A stretch of 64,000 bases of DNA from contig NZ_JACJON010000028.1 of assembly GCF_014695585.1 (NCBI RefSeq), positions 1 to 64,000 of the forward strand, read 5' to 3'. Shown here piece by piece: positions 52,010 to 61,899 of this stretch; position 1 is the first letter of the stretch; each line of letters starts with the position of its first letter. A program made the position numbers and the translations under genes. Origin of the DNA: Microcoleus sp. FACHB-831 (GTDB lineage Bacteria; Cyanobacteriota; Cyanobacteriia; Cyanobacteriales; FACHB-T130). The notes below the pieces were generated by a model. The model did no database searches. It saw only the letters and a program-made list of their open reading frames with translations, and had not been told where the DNA came from.

Positions 52010-52660
52010 CAGCAAATTAATCCGGGTGATAAGCAATATACCCTGAAAATGATTGTGAAAGTTGTTAACGGGAGGATTATGAGAACGTAGACTAAGCTGC
52101 CAGCGTATGCCAACCGATTAGTATTTGAATCTTTAATATAGAATTAGAATCCACGTCGCAGTTATGTTCTATACAATTTTCAGAACTAGCTAGTGACGCG
52201 GCTATATATCGAGCTAATATCTAATTCCCTCCAACGCGCGTACTATGTGTAGAACTGGTAATTGCTAATGGGTAATTGCGAGTTTCCCTCACCCATGACC
52301 GCTTAATGGAATTTTTGCCATACCAGACTCGCGAGCAGCCATTGTACTAGCCTTGGCTCTATTCTCTTACCGCCAAAGACCCAGAATTGGGTTATCATCC
52401 AGAAGTGATTCTGGCTGGACGCGGGATTAATGACAACATAGGTGTTGATTTAGCCCAGCGTTTAACTTAAACTTCTGGTTCGCAAAGTATGCTGCTTACG
52501 TCGGTACAGTGGGTATTTTAGAGCCAACCTTTAAAGAAAATATCCGATATTGTGGAACAGCCGCGTGCCGGATAGGGTCAGAAATAGTGAGCAGTTTGGG
52601 ACTGTACCCTTAGAACATGACCAATTTGCAGATGTCGAGATGGCGCTGAATATGGGATTT
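52010..52660 (+). pseudogene. Decayed nucleotide sugar dehydrogenase (TviB/WecC-like)
   Basis: Several out-of-frame pieces align in order with the intact dehydrogenase at 22712. INPGDKQYTLKMIVKVV (from 52016, stop at 52088) corresponds to INPGDRVHTLENLVKVV. MEFLPYQT (from 52306) corresponds to WNFLPFTP. SLTAKDPELGYHPEVILAGR (about 52366-52425) corresponds to YLTTKAEELGYHPQVILAGR, and GINDNIGVDLAQRL continues it. VGTVGILEPTFKENI and SRVPD..QFGTVPLEHD follow. At least two frameshifts, two in-frame stops and a large internal deletion are present, and the N-terminal half is gone. It lies 240 bp upstream of the epimerase gene, its expected pathway partner. Confidence 0.87.
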
Positions 52661-52899
52661 AGCATAGTCAGAGCAAGCAATTACTTAGCTTAGACGCTCT
52701 GCTGTTAGCTCTAGTTTTCAATCCTTATTTGGAAATGCTGCTTTATAAACTATACAATTTTGGGCAATTCTTATGGATATAAAATCAGCCTTTTTAAAAC
52801 ATTTACCCAAAATACTTATTGTAGTCTTTTGACCAATAAGCAGTAAGCTAATAGCTACTGTAGGTGTTGCCTATTAAGTGTTGGGTGTTGAGACAGAAC
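52661..52899. other. Spacer before the epimerase gene
   Basis: About 240 bases with no gene recognised. The first part continues sequence that may be the very end of the decayed dehydrogenase; the rest is AT-rich and should contain the epimerase promoter. No clear hairpin was seen. Confidence 0.4.
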
Positions 52900-53916
52900 A
52901 TGGAAAAAATTTTAGTTACTGGCGCAGCAGGGTTTATTGGTTTTCATCTCAGCAAACAGTTATTGGCTAGAGGAGAACAAGTCATTGGGCTTGACAACCT
53001 CAATAATTATTATGATGTCCCCTTAAAGCAGGCGCGGTTAGACCAGTTGTTAGAACAAAAAAACTTTCAAGTTTCTAAACTGGATTTAGCCGATCGCCAG
53101 GGAATTGCCCAGTTGTTTGCTGATATACAGCCAGAAAAAGTTATTCACTTGGCTGCTCAAGCAGGCGTGCGGTACTCGCTGAAAAATCCATACGCCTATA
53201 TCGATAGTAACGTGGTAGGGTTTCTGAATATTCTCGAAGGCTGTCGTCACAACAGCGTAAGGCATCTGGTATTTGCCTCTTCTAGCTCGGTCTACGGGAT
53301 AAACACAAAAATGCCTTTTTCCGTGCATGATAATGTGGATCATCCAGTAAGCCTGTATGCAGCAACTAAGAAGGCAAATGAACTGATGGCTCACAGTTAC
53401 AGTCATTTATATGGGCTGCCAACAACGGGATTGCGCTTCTTTACAGTCTACGGGCCTTGGGGACGGCCAGATATGGCATTGTTTTTGTTTACCAAGGCAA
53501 TTTTAGAAGGGCAATCTATCGATGTTTTTAACTATGGCAAAATGCGTCGGGATTTTACTTACATTGATGACATAGTGGAAGGAGTTATCCGGGTTAGCGA
53601 TAATATTCCTTCTCCAAATCCAGACTGGTCGGGATACGCGCCTGAAGCGGGAACGAGTTCTGCTCCTTACAAACTTTACAATATTGGTAACAATCAACCT
53701 GTAGAATTAGGACGTTTTATTGAAGTTTTAGAAGACTGTTTGGGTAGGAAAGCTACTAAAAATATGCTTCCTCTCCAACCTGGTGATGTGCCGGAAACCT
53801 ATGCTGATATTGCCGATTTGACGCGAGATATTGGGTTTAAACCAAACACGCCCATAGAGGTAGGAATTCCGCGCTTTGTAGACTGGTATCGCTCTTATTA
53901 CGCTGACAATTTTTGA
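52900..53916 (+). CDS. NAD-dependent epimerase, UDP-glucuronate 4-epimerase-like
   Basis: A 338-residue extended SDR enzyme. The NAD motif is [12 protein letters not shown] (about 6-17), LDNLNNYYD (about 31-39) is typical of uronate 4-epimerases, SSSSVYG (about 127-133) holds the Ser, and the catalytic YxxxK is YAATKKAN (about 157-164). [13 protein letters not shown] and [13 protein letters not shown] are also family motifs. It converts UDP-GlcA to UDP-GalA or a related uronic pair (CapI/WbpP group). The chosen start is ATG 52900; the frame is open 12 codons further. Its natural partner upstream is a pseudogene, so the intact dehydrogenase at 22712 probably supplies the substrate. Confidence 0.9.
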   Translation: MEKILVTGAAGFIGFHLSKQLLARGEQVIGLDNLNNYYDVPLKQARLDQLLEQKNFQVSKLDLADRQGIAQLFADIQPEKVIHLAAQAGVRYSLKNPYAYIDSNVVGFLNILEGCRHNSVRHLVFASSSSVYGINTKMPFSVHDNVDHPVSLYAATKKANELMAHSYSHLYGLPTTGLRFFTVYGPWGRPDMALFLFTKAILEGQSIDVFNYGKMRRDFTYIDDIVEGVIRVSDNIPSPNPDWSGYAPEAGTSSAPYKLYNIGNNQPVELGRFIEVLEDCLGRKATKNMLPLQPGDVPETYADIADLTRDIGFKPNTPIEVGIPRFVDWYRSYYADNF

Positions 53917-54165
53917 CTTTAAATAACTATAATATTATTGTCAATCAAATTACAAGTTTTTTCATCATGATTCTTTTGATAAATGGCGGTAGGGAGAATT
54001 ACTTATACAAAGAAGTTATTAAAAATAAGTGTTGGGTTCTGGAGGAGTTAGCAGTTGATTTTTAATAAGTAAATTTGGCTTCATAACTGAAAGGGTTATA
54101 AATAATTTAAAACTGCAAAATTACATCTAAAAACTATTCTTAATAACAGCTTGGGAGAAAAAGAA

Positions 54166-57100
54166 ATGATGAATTCGCCAAATCCGGGTGAGGAAAAAAT
54201 GAATAATGCCCCAAATCCGGGTGAGGAAGATATGGCGAATGCCTCAAATCCGGCTAATGAACCAGAAAACAATCCACCCAACCAACCGGAAGGGGGTTCT
54301 AATCGGCCTAAGCGCCGTCGATTGCCTGTAGTTTTGAGGCGCACCAGCATAGCTTTGGGTATTCCCTTGCTGGTTGGGGCTGTGGGTGGCGCTTTTTGGA
54401 TGTGGGTTTTTGTCCACGAACAGTTGGCGCCAATGGTTCAGAAAAATCTGACTGAACTTTTGAACCGTCCGGTGCTGTTGGGGCAAGTTGAAAGCTTTTC
54501 TTTCAATGGCGTGCGGTTTGGCCCCAGTTCAATTCCGGCGACACCGACCGATCCGGATAGAGCCTCTGTCCAAGCTGTAGATGTGGCATTTGACCCGCTA
54601 CAACTGCTGCTGACGCGCACCCTACGGCTGGATGTGACGTTGGTTAAGCCGGACGCTTACATCGAAGAGGATGCTACGGGGCGTTGGGTTTCGACAACAA
54701 TTAAGTCTGAGGAAGGAAAAGGGCCGATTACAACCGATCTGCAAGTGGTGAGGCTGCAAAACGCGAATGTGGTGTTGATGCCCCAATCTGCGATCGCTGC
54801 TCGTCAGCAGTCACCTCTCACCCCTGTGCCAGTACCAGTACTCCCTCAGTCGTCACCAGCACTTCCTCAAAAGTCGCAAGTCAACACTCCCCAAGTTGCT
54901 GCTACTCCTAAACAGCCCCAAGTCAACACTCCCCAAGTTGCTGCTACTCCTAAACAGCCCCAAGTCGCCACTCCCCAAGTTGCGGCTACTCCTCAGCCCC
55001 AAGTCGCCACTCCCCAAACTCCAGTCGCCAGCCCCCAACCGCCACTCCCCAATGGGCTTTCAGGGGTGAGGACTCTTCCCGAACTTCCAGCCCCCCCAAA
55101 CAGTCCCACAAATAACGTTTTGCCAGTTCCACCACTGCCAAACCCGGTAACGTTCACGGGCGTTAACGGCACGGGGCGCTTTTTAGAGCAAAATCAACGT
55201 ATTTTGTTCGAGGCGGCAGGTCAGTCGGCAACTGGGGGCACTTTTACTATTTCAGGTGAAAACCGACCTGCCAAGGAAGAGACAAATTTAAAGCTACAAG
55301 GGCAAAACTTAGTAGCTCCAGAAATCAGTAGCTTAGTCAAACTGCCCCTCGATCTACAGGCGGGACTGGTTGATGGCAACCTGCAATTGCGACTCCAAGG
55401 TAGCAACTCGCCCTTGATTGATGGAACGGCGTTGCTCAAAAATGTTACCGCCCAAGCCCCCGATCTGCCCAGAGCATTTGCTCAGACAAACGGGCAACTA
55501 AACTTCAAAGGGTCGCAGATCGGGCTGGAAAATATTAGTACACTTTACGGGCAAATCCCAGCTCAAGCTGTAGGTGCTGTTGATTTCCAATCCGGCTTCA
55601 ACATTGCGGCTAAGACATCGCCAGTTCTAGTCCAAGCGCTTTTAAATACATTTGATTTGAAGTTGCCAGTCTCCGCAACAGGAGAGATGCAAGCTGACCT
55701 TAAGATACTTGGGCCTACATCCAAGCCAGTGGTTTCGGGAACTTTGGCAGCCACAAAACCCGCAGTTATTGACAAGCTGAAATTAGCGGCATTCAGTGCA
55801 GACTTTGGGCTGGAGGGTTCGACGCTGGCAATTACAAGCTTAAAGGCAAAACCCGCAGTCGGCGGACAGTTGGATGGGTCAGGACAGGTAAAACTGGGTC
55901 AAATCGGGGATGTCGCGTTTAAATTTCAGGGTAAAAACTTGCCTGGGGATGCGATCGCCCGCGTCTATGGCTCGCAACCCTCCTTTCGTATTGGTAGGGT
56001 TCAAGCCCAAGGTCAAGTTAAAGGCCCTATCAATAATATTGAAACTATTCTCAGTTTTAATGCCCCAACTGGCACTTACCCCGCTTCTGGGGAACTCGCA
56101 ATCTCATCAAGCGGCAAAACAGCCCTACGCAATACAACCGTTAACGTAGCTGGGGGAGCGCTCAAAGTTAATGGCAACAGCTCTCCCTCTGCTGGAGGAT
56201 CTCCCCGCTTTTCTGGAACCATAGACGCCTCTAAAGTCAATCCAGGACTTCTGGTTCAGGGTAGTACAGGAACTAACGAGCCAAAGGAAAGAGGAACTAC
56301 GGTAAAGGGAAAAAATAAAACAAGCGCAAATAGCAACGGAACCGCTGTAAATCCTACATTACCGCCAATTTCCGGGAAAATAAACGTAGCTGGGACAGCA
56401 AATCCTTCCTTCCCAGATGAACTGCGAGCATCCGGCACGCTAAATGTTGCCGGAGGAACTGTCAAAATAAATGATTTCAAGGTTTTAGCTCGCACTTGGC
56501 AGGCATCAGTCCAAGCATCAGGCATTGATGTGGGGCGTCTTTCTCCCCAACTGCCCCCACAATTAAGAGGAAAATTCGACGGTAGGTTCCAAGTATACGG
56601 CAGCGTAGACTCGTTCCAACCAGAAACAATTCGGGCGACGGGATCGGGCCAGATGAATGTTGCTGGCGGAACCCTCAAAGCATCCAGCATTCAGGTGAAA
56701 GCAGGCCGCTGGCAGGCAGCAGTACAAGCATACGGAGTCCAGTTGAGCCGTATTGTACCCCAAGTGCCCCCACAGTTGCGATCGCCCTTTACAGGCACTT
56801 TCAACTTATCCGGCAGCCTTGTTTCTTCCCAACCCGAAACCATTAGCGGCACGGGTCAGGGAACTCTCGCCGTTGCTGGTGGAACGGTACGCTTATCGAA
56901 TGGCAAGCTTAACCAAGGCCGATTTTCCGCAAGTGTTGAAGCGTCTGGCGTCGAGTTGGGACGCCTCTCACCCCAAGCGCCCCCGACCTTGGGAGGAGCG
57001 TTCACAGGTCAGTTTGACGTAGCCGGAAATATCGATAACTTTTCCACATCGACCATTTTGGCTGCGGGACAGGGACGCCTGGATGTTGGCGGCGGGACTG

Positions 57101-60100
57101 TTACGGCAACCAATGTCAAAATTAACGAAGGTCGCTTTTCCGCATCAGTCGAGTCATCTGGCGTCGAGTTGGGCCGTCTCGCACCCCAAGTACCGCAACA
57201 ATTGAGGGGAGCGATCGCTGGTTCGTTCGACGTAACTGGAAATCTCGATAAATTAGAACCCAACGCCATCCAAGGCACAGGACAGGGACGCCTGAATACA
57301 GCCGGAGGGCTGCTAACCGCCACCAACATCAAGCTAGCAGAAGGCCGCTGGCAAGCAGCAGTATCCGCAACTAACTTCGATCTCAATCGTCTCAACCCGC
57401 AGCTAAAACCTGAAAGTCGCCTGACTGGGACTTTTAATTTAGCCGGAAATCTCGATAAATTAGAACCCAACGCGATTGTTGGTAATGGTTCCGGACGCCT
57501 AAATACTGCCGGAGGAACCATTACAGCCTCAAACGTGCAACTGGCATCCGGTCGATGGCAAGCGCAGGGTAAAGCTGATGGCGTAAGATTGGGCAGTCTC
57601 TCACCCCAAGTACCGCCACAACTAAGAGGCGGACAGCTAAATAATGCTGCATTTAATTTAGTCGGGAGTTTGGCTGACTTCCAACCTCAAACAATACAAG
57701 GAACAGCGTCGGGAACCCTTGTTGTTGCTGGTGGAACAATCAAAGCTACTTCATTACAACTGGCATCCGGTCGCTGGCAAGCAACTGGCAGCGCAAATGG
57801 CGTAAGATTGGGCAGTCTCTCACCACAACTACCGCCACAACTAAAAGGCGGACAGCTAAATAATGCTGAATTTAATTTAGTCGGAAGTTTGGCTGACTTC
57901 CAACCTCAAACAATACAAGGAACAGCGTCGGGAACCCTTGTTGTTGCTGGTGGAACAATCAAGGCAAATTCCTTACAACTGGCATCCGGTCGCTGGCAAG
58001 CAACTGGCAGCGCAAATGGCGTAAAATTAGCGACTCTCTCAGCACAAGTACCGCCACAACTAAAAGGCGGACAGCTAAATAATGCTGAATTTAATTTAGT
58101 CGGGAGTTTGGCTGACTTCCAACCTCAAACAATACAAGGAACAGCGTCGGGAACCCTCCTCGTTGCGGGTGGAACAATCAAGGCGGATTCCTTACAACTG
58201 GCGTCGGGTCGCTGGCAAGCTAGAGGCGAAGCATCTAATTTCGCCCTCGAAACTCTATCGCCACAGATACCACCCCAGTTAAAAGGGGGAAAGCTGGCTT
58301 CGGGTTCATTTAATTTAGCCGGAAGTTTGGCTAACTTCCAACCTCAAACAATTGAAGGAACTGCTTCGGGGACGCTGAATGTTGCTGGTGGAACCATTAC
58401 TGCAACAAATGCCCGTCTAGCGGCAGGTCGCTTTGAGGCTAACTTGCAGCCGTCGAAAATTTTGCTGAGTCGATTTTCCGATCAATTGCGGGGACGGCTG
58501 ACGGGAGATCTGAATGTATCTGGAAGCCTTGCTGCTCTCAATCCCTCGGATCTCAAGGCGTCGGGACAGCTAAATTTTAGCGAAGGGTTGGCGGCGATAG
58601 ATCGCGACCTGACAGCAGCATTTAGTTGGGATGGGCAAAATCTCCAGATACAGCGGGCGACTGGTCAGGGTTTAGAGGCTAGTGGAGTGGTGGCATTCGG
58701 TCAAGTACGCGGCGCGGGCGTTCCGCCTGTGAAAGATTTTAATCTGAATGTACGAGCCGATAACTTTAACCTGACATCGCTGCCAGTAACGCTGCCAAAT
58801 AACTTGAAGGTGGCAGGTTTGGTAGATTTTAACGGGCGGGTAACGGGTACGCCTTCTGCTCCTAATGTAGTTGGCGACTCGTTGCGAGTGCGGAATTTTG
58901 AAGTTGCCGGACTTAAGTTTGAAGCCCAATTAGCTGGAACCGTACAGTCGGTGGCGGGACAGGGGACTAATTTGCGGCTTCAGGGGACGGAAGATCGGCT
59001 TGAGTTGGAACTTTCGCCGAAGTTGCAACCAGTGGCGTTTGCTATTAAACGCACTGCGGGAGTTCCTGCCGATCAACAAATAGAGGCTACTGGCAAGACC
59101 CAAGGGGATCTGTTGGTGGCGGACGTGAAGAATTTTCCTTTAAAAATTTTGAAGGGGTTGGCACCCAAGGAAGCGATCGCTAATCTTCCCCCTCAAATCG
59201 CAACCCAAAATATAGGCGGACAGTTAAGCGGCAATTTTTCCCTTAATCTGGCGCAAAACAGCGTCGTCGCCAATAATGTCGCGATCGCCAAACCTGTTTT
59301 GGGTCCCGTTCAAGGCGATGTACTCGCTATCAATTCCTTCACCTACACCAACGGCGTTGCAAATGTTACTAATGCCACCTTCGATCAAGGCAGTAGTAGA
59401 TACACGCTAGCTGGTAGTTTTAACCAAGATCCGTCAGCCAGTCCGCAGTTTAAAGGCAGCGTGAAAGTTGCTCAAGGAAAAGTTCAGGACGTTTTAAAAA
59501 CGCTACAGATTTTTGAATTAGCAGACCTGAGCAAAGGATTTGGCAACGCTGCTAGCTACGCCAAGGCGGACGACATCAAGCCGATTGCTTCTGCTGGTTT
59601 GCCGGAACAAACGCTGCAAACGCAACTGCGTCGGTTTTCAGAGATACAAGCTTTGCTCGACCAGAGCCAGCGTCGCCGCGAGGCTTCACCCCTTCCGGAA
59701 TTGAGGGATTTAGAGGGTAACTTTACGGGCGAAATCATTGCCGAAGGTTCGCTAAAACAGGGTATTAAGGCAGAATTCGACTTGGGAGGGAGCGAGTGGA
59801 AGTGGTGTACCAGCCGCGATCGCTGCCCTTACACTGCTAATCAAGTCATTGTCAAAGGTAACTTTGAGAATGGAGTCTTGACCCTTTTGCCGCTGCGAAT
59901 TGAATCCGACAAAACGCTGTTAGCCTTCTCTGGCAATATCGGAGGAGATCAGCAAACAGGCCAGTTGCGGGTGCAAAACGTCCCTGCTGAGGCACTGGAG
60001 CAATTTGCTAATTTGCCCGTTGATATTTCCGGTCAGCTCAATGGCACAGTAGCGATCGCGGGCAGCATTCAAAACCCGCAAGCTAGAGGCGAGCTAACCC

Positions 60101-61770
60101 TTACAGATGGCAGGCTGAACGGCGCACCAGTGCAGGCGGCGCAGGGCGGTTTTAACTATGCTGACTCCCGCCTTGCTTTCAGTAGCAACATTGTCATAGA
60201 ACAAACACCAAATACCTCGCCGACCGCTACCACCCTGCCAGTCGCCGACGCCCAACCGACTCTCGTTGCTTCCACACAGCCAATCAGCATCAGCGGCAGT
60301 ATTCCCTATAAACTGCCTTTTGCTTCTACGCAGCCAGATAACAATGCGATCGCTCTCAACGTGGACGTAAAAAATGAAGGGCTAGCTTTGTTAAACCTGC
60401 TGACCAGCAAACAAGTCACCTGGGTAGACGGTCAGGGGCAATTGCAACTCAAAGTCAAAGGAACTCTTGACCCTGCCACTTTCCAAGTCAACAATCTTGT
60501 AGCAGAGGGAACGGCAGATGTGGCAAATGCCACAATTAGGGCTACAGCTTTACCCGAACCGCTAACACAAGTAGGCGGCAAAGTCTTGTTTAACTTTGAC
60601 CGCATAAATGTGGAAAACTTGCAGGGCAATTTCAGCGGCGGCGTCGTTGCGGCTGCTGGCGTTTTGCCTATCTCCACACCCATAACTACCGATAACCCCC
60701 TGCGAGTAAATATTGGCGAACTGGCTCTAAACCTCAAAGGACTCTATAGCGGTCGCGTCAAAGGTGGCGTGGATATTACAGGTACTGCCTTAGCTCCTAA
60801 AATTGGCGGCGAAGTGCAGTTGTTTAACGGTCAGGTGCTGCTGGAAGAAAGAACCCCTGAAACGACACTGGCAAGTTCGGGGACATCTGGTACAAAGCAA
60901 GTGGGTAATACTGGTGGAGATAGCAACGCAAACCGCACAACTGAGCTTAATGGCCTTAAGCTGGTTTTGGGTAAAGATGTGCAAGTGACGCGCGCGCCAA
61001 TTCTCAATTTTCTCGCGACTGGCGATCTGATTGTCAACGGCACTCTGGATAATCCGCGTCCTTCCGGGACTATTGAGCTGAAGCGCGGCCAAGTTAATCT
61101 GTTTACTACTCAGTTCCGTTTGGATAGAGGCTACCCCCAAACAGCCCAGTTTGTCCCAGAACGAGGACTCGACCCCGTTCTGGATGTTCGCTTAATAGCG
61201 GCGGTGCCAGAAGCAACCCGCCGAGGATTTGTCACCGCGGCCACGTCTAGTTCTGAGATCAGCGATGTTTCAGTCACTAATTTGGGATCTGTAGGAACTG
61301 TTCGCATTCAGGCTAGGGTAGATGGCCCTGCCAGTCAGTTATCTAATAATTTGGAGCTGACAAGCAACCCCTCCCGCAGCGAAGCGGAAATTGTGGCTCT
61401 GCTGGGTGGTAGTTTTGCGGAAACTTTAGGCCAGGGTGACGGTACGCTGGGACTGGCTAATTTGGCTGGGTCGGCGCTTTTGGGTAATGTTCAGAATGTC
61501 ATTGGGGATGCTCTGGGATTGAGCGAGTTTCGTCTCTACCCGACGCTTGTTCCTAATGACAAGTCACGCGGCTCTACGCTGGGGGTAGCTGCTGAGGCTG
61601 GTATTGACATTACTCCCAAGCTTTCTACTTCTGTGTCGAAGGTTTTGACAACGGATCAGGCTCCCCAGTTAAACTTGCGCTACCGAGTGAATGAGGATGT
61701 TCTGCTGCGCGGCGGGACTGACTTTTCTAGCGATAGCAGAGCTTTGGTTGAGTATGAAAAGCGATTTTAG
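54166..61770 (+). CDS. TamB-like translocation and assembly module protein
   Basis: A 2,534-residue inner-membrane-anchored, periplasm-spanning protein. It has a cytoplasmic PNPGEE-rich N-terminus, one TM (about 61-85), a Pro/Gln-rich stretch with 14-residue tandem repeats (about 237-300), then a very long beta-rich region. About ten tandem units of some 70 residues (about 760-1455; G(R)W/FQA..GV..LSPQ(V/L)PPQL) form a groove-like repeat, and the last four are nearly identical in DNA. The C-terminal DUF490/TamB domain (about 2080-2534) contains GLNLV-type strands, LRYRVNEDVLLRGG and a final Phe. TamB/AsmA-like proteins move lipids or assist outer-membrane protein insertion. No BamA/TamA gene is adjacent. 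Start ATG 54166 has GGGAGAAA upstream; TTG 54151 is rejected. Confidence 0.93.
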   Translation: MMNSPNPGEEKMNNAPNPGEEDMANASNPANEPENNPPNQPEGGSNRPKRRRLPVVLRRTSIALGIPLLVGAVGGAFWMWVFVHEQLAPMVQKNLTELLNRPVLLGQVESFSFNGVRFGPSSIPATPTDPDRASVQAVDVAFDPLQLLLTRTLRLDVTLVKPDAYIEEDATGRWVSTTIKSEEGKGPITTDLQVVRLQNANVVLMPQSAIAARQQSPLTPVPVPVLPQSSPALPQKSQVNTPQVAATPKQPQVNTPQVAATPKQPQVATPQVAATPQPQVATPQTPVASPQPPLPNGLSGVRTLPELPAPPNSPTNNVLPVPPLPNPVTFTGVNGTGRFLEQNQRILFEAAGQSATGGTFTISGENRPAKEETNLKLQGQNLVAPEISSLVKLPLDLQAGLVDGNLQLRLQGSNSPLIDGTALLKNVTAQAPDLPRAFAQTNGQLNFKGSQIGLENISTLYGQIPAQAVGAVDFQSGFNIAAKTSPVLVQALLNTFDLKLPVSATGEMQADLKILGPTSKPVVSGTLAATKPAVIDKLKLAAFSADFGLEGSTLAITSLKAKPAVGGQLDGSGQVKLGQIGDVAFKFQGKNLPGDAIARVYGSQPSFRIGRVQAQGQVKGPINNIETILSFNAPTGTYPASGELAISSSGKTALRNTTVNVAGGALKVNGNSSPSAGGSPRFSGTIDASKVNPGLLVQGSTGTNEPKERGTTVKGKNKTSANSNGTAVNPTLPPISGKINVAGTANPSFPDELRASGTLNVAGGTVKINDFKVLARTWQASVQASGIDVGRLSPQLPPQLRGKFDGRFQVYGSVDSFQPETIRATGSGQMNVAGGTLKASSIQVKAGRWQAAVQAYGVQLSRIVPQVPPQLRSPFTGTFNLSGSLVSSQPETISGTGQGTLAVAGGTVRLSNGKLNQGRFSASVEASGVELGRLSPQAPPTLGGAFTGQFDVAGNIDNFSTSTILAAGQGRLDVGGGTVTATNVKINEGRFSASVESSGVELGRLAPQVPQQLRGAIAGSFDVTGNLDKLEPNAIQGTGQGRLNTAGGLLTATNIKLAEGRWQAAVSATNFDLNRLNPQLKPESRLTGTFNLAGNLDKLEPNAIVGNGSGRLNTAGGTITASNVQLASGRWQAQGKADGVRLGSLSPQVPPQLRGGQLNNAAFNLVGSLADFQPQTIQGTASGTLVVAGGTIKATSLQLASGRWQATGSANGVRLGSLSPQLPPQLKGGQLNNAEFNLVGSLADFQPQTIQGTASGTLVVAGGTIKANSLQLASGRWQATGSANGVKLATLSAQVPPQLKGGQLNNAEFNLVGSLADFQPQTIQGTASGTLLVAGGTIKADSLQLASGRWQARGEASNFALETLSPQIPPQLKGGKLASGSFNLAGSLANFQPQTIEGTASGTLNVAGGTITATNARLAAGRFEANLQPSKILLSRFSDQLRGRLTGDLNVSGSLAALNPSDLKASGQLNFSEGLAAIDRDLTAAFSWDGQNLQIQRATGQGLEASGVVAFGQVRGAGVPPVKDFNLNVRADNFNLTSLPVTLPNNLKVAGLVDFNGRVTGTPSAPNVVGDSLRVRNFEVAGLKFEAQLAGTVQSVAGQGTNLRLQGTEDRLELELSPKLQPVAFAIKRTAGVPADQQIEATGKTQGDLLVADVKNFPLKILKGLAPKEAIANLPPQIATQNIGGQLSGNFSLNLAQNSVVANNVAIAKPVLGPVQGDVLAINSFTYTNGVANVTNATFDQGSSRYTLAGSFNQDPSASPQFKGSVKVAQGKVQDVLKTLQIFELADLSKGFGNAASYAKADDIKPIASAGLPEQTLQTQLRRFSEIQALLDQSQRRREASPLPELRDLEGNFTGEIIAEGSLKQGIKAEFDLGGSEWKWCTSRDRCPYTANQVIVKGNFENGVLTLLPLRIESDKTLLAFSGNIGGDQQTGQLRVQNVPAEALEQFANLPVDISGQLNGTVAIAGSIQNPQARGELTLTDGRLNGAPVQAAQGGFNYADSRLAFSSNIVIEQTPNTSPTATTLPVADAQPTLVASTQPISISGSIPYKLPFASTQPDNNAIALNVDVKNEGLALLNLLTSKQVTWVDGQGQLQLKVKGTLDPATFQVNNLVAEGTADVANATIRATALPEPLTQVGGKVLFNFDRINVENLQGNFSGGVVAAAGVLPISTPITTDNPLRVNIGELALNLKGLYSGRVKGGVDITGTALAPKIGGEVQLFNGQVLLEERTPETTLASSGTSGTKQVGNTGGDSNANRTTELNGLKLVLGKDVQVTRAPILNFLATGDLIVNGTLDNPRPSGTIELKRGQVNLFTTQFRLDRGYPQTAQFVPERGLDPVLDVRLIAAVPEATRRGFVTAATSSSEISDVSVTNLGSVGTVRIQARVDGPASQLSNNLELTSNPSRSEAEIVALLGGSFAETLGQGDGTLGLANLAGSALLGNVQNVIGDALGLSEFRLYPTLVPNDKSRGSTLGVAAEAGIDITPKLSTSVSKVLTTDQAPQLNLRYRVNEDVLLRGGTDFSSDSRALVEYEKRF
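54877..55038 (+). repeat. 42-bp tandem repeats coding a Pro/Gln/Val/Thr linker
   Basis: Two perfect 42-bp units start at 54877 and 54919 (CAAGTCAACACTCCCCAAGT and onward), followed by two diverged and shortened units to about 55038. The repeat encodes QVNTPQVAATPKQP-type text between the membrane anchor and the beta-rich domain of the TamB-like protein. Copy number is probably variable between strains. Confidence 0.8.
57535..58410 (+). repeat. Four near-identical 219-bp units in the TamB-like gene
   Basis: Units begin near 57535, 57754, 57973 and 58192. Each starts with CAACTGGCATCCGGTCG (or one-base variants) and includes GCGGACAGCTAAATAATGCT and CAACCTCAAACAATACAAGG. Each encodes a 73-residue unit. 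Upstream units from about 56440 are the same fold but more diverged. High DNA identity implies recent duplication or gene conversion. Confidence 0.85.
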
Positions 61771-61825
61771 GTAATGGGTAATTGGGAAGTCGCTTATAGC
61801 AGTCCTAAATAATTCCAAGAAGGCG

Positions 61826-61858
61826 AGATCCCCGACTTCTTAGAGAAATCGGGGATCT
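61826..61858. terminator. AGATCCCCGACTTCT hairpin repeat, copy 2
   Basis: AGATCCCCGACTTCT pairs with AGAAATCGGGGATCT across a 3-nt loop with one mismatch. It lies between the convergent ends of the TamB-like gene and the ABC permease gene, so it can terminate transcription from both sides. It is related to copy 1 at 49158-49190. Confidence 0.65.
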
Positions 61859-61899
61859 GAAAGACTGGCATATCACAGTTCTTTAAATTTCAGCAACCG

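Noticed and set aside
21339-53916. A mobile genomic island carrying the whole polysaccharide locus
   Set aside because: Mosaic base composition and a pseudogene hint at exchange, but no integrase, tRNA end, direct repeats or transposase were found at either edge, so an island with defined borders is not supported.
53967-54065. 32-residue open frame before the TamB-like gene
   Set aside because: It has no recognisable family, no clear ribosome site and no hydrophobic or repeat features. Its length is what chance would give in AT-rich DNA.
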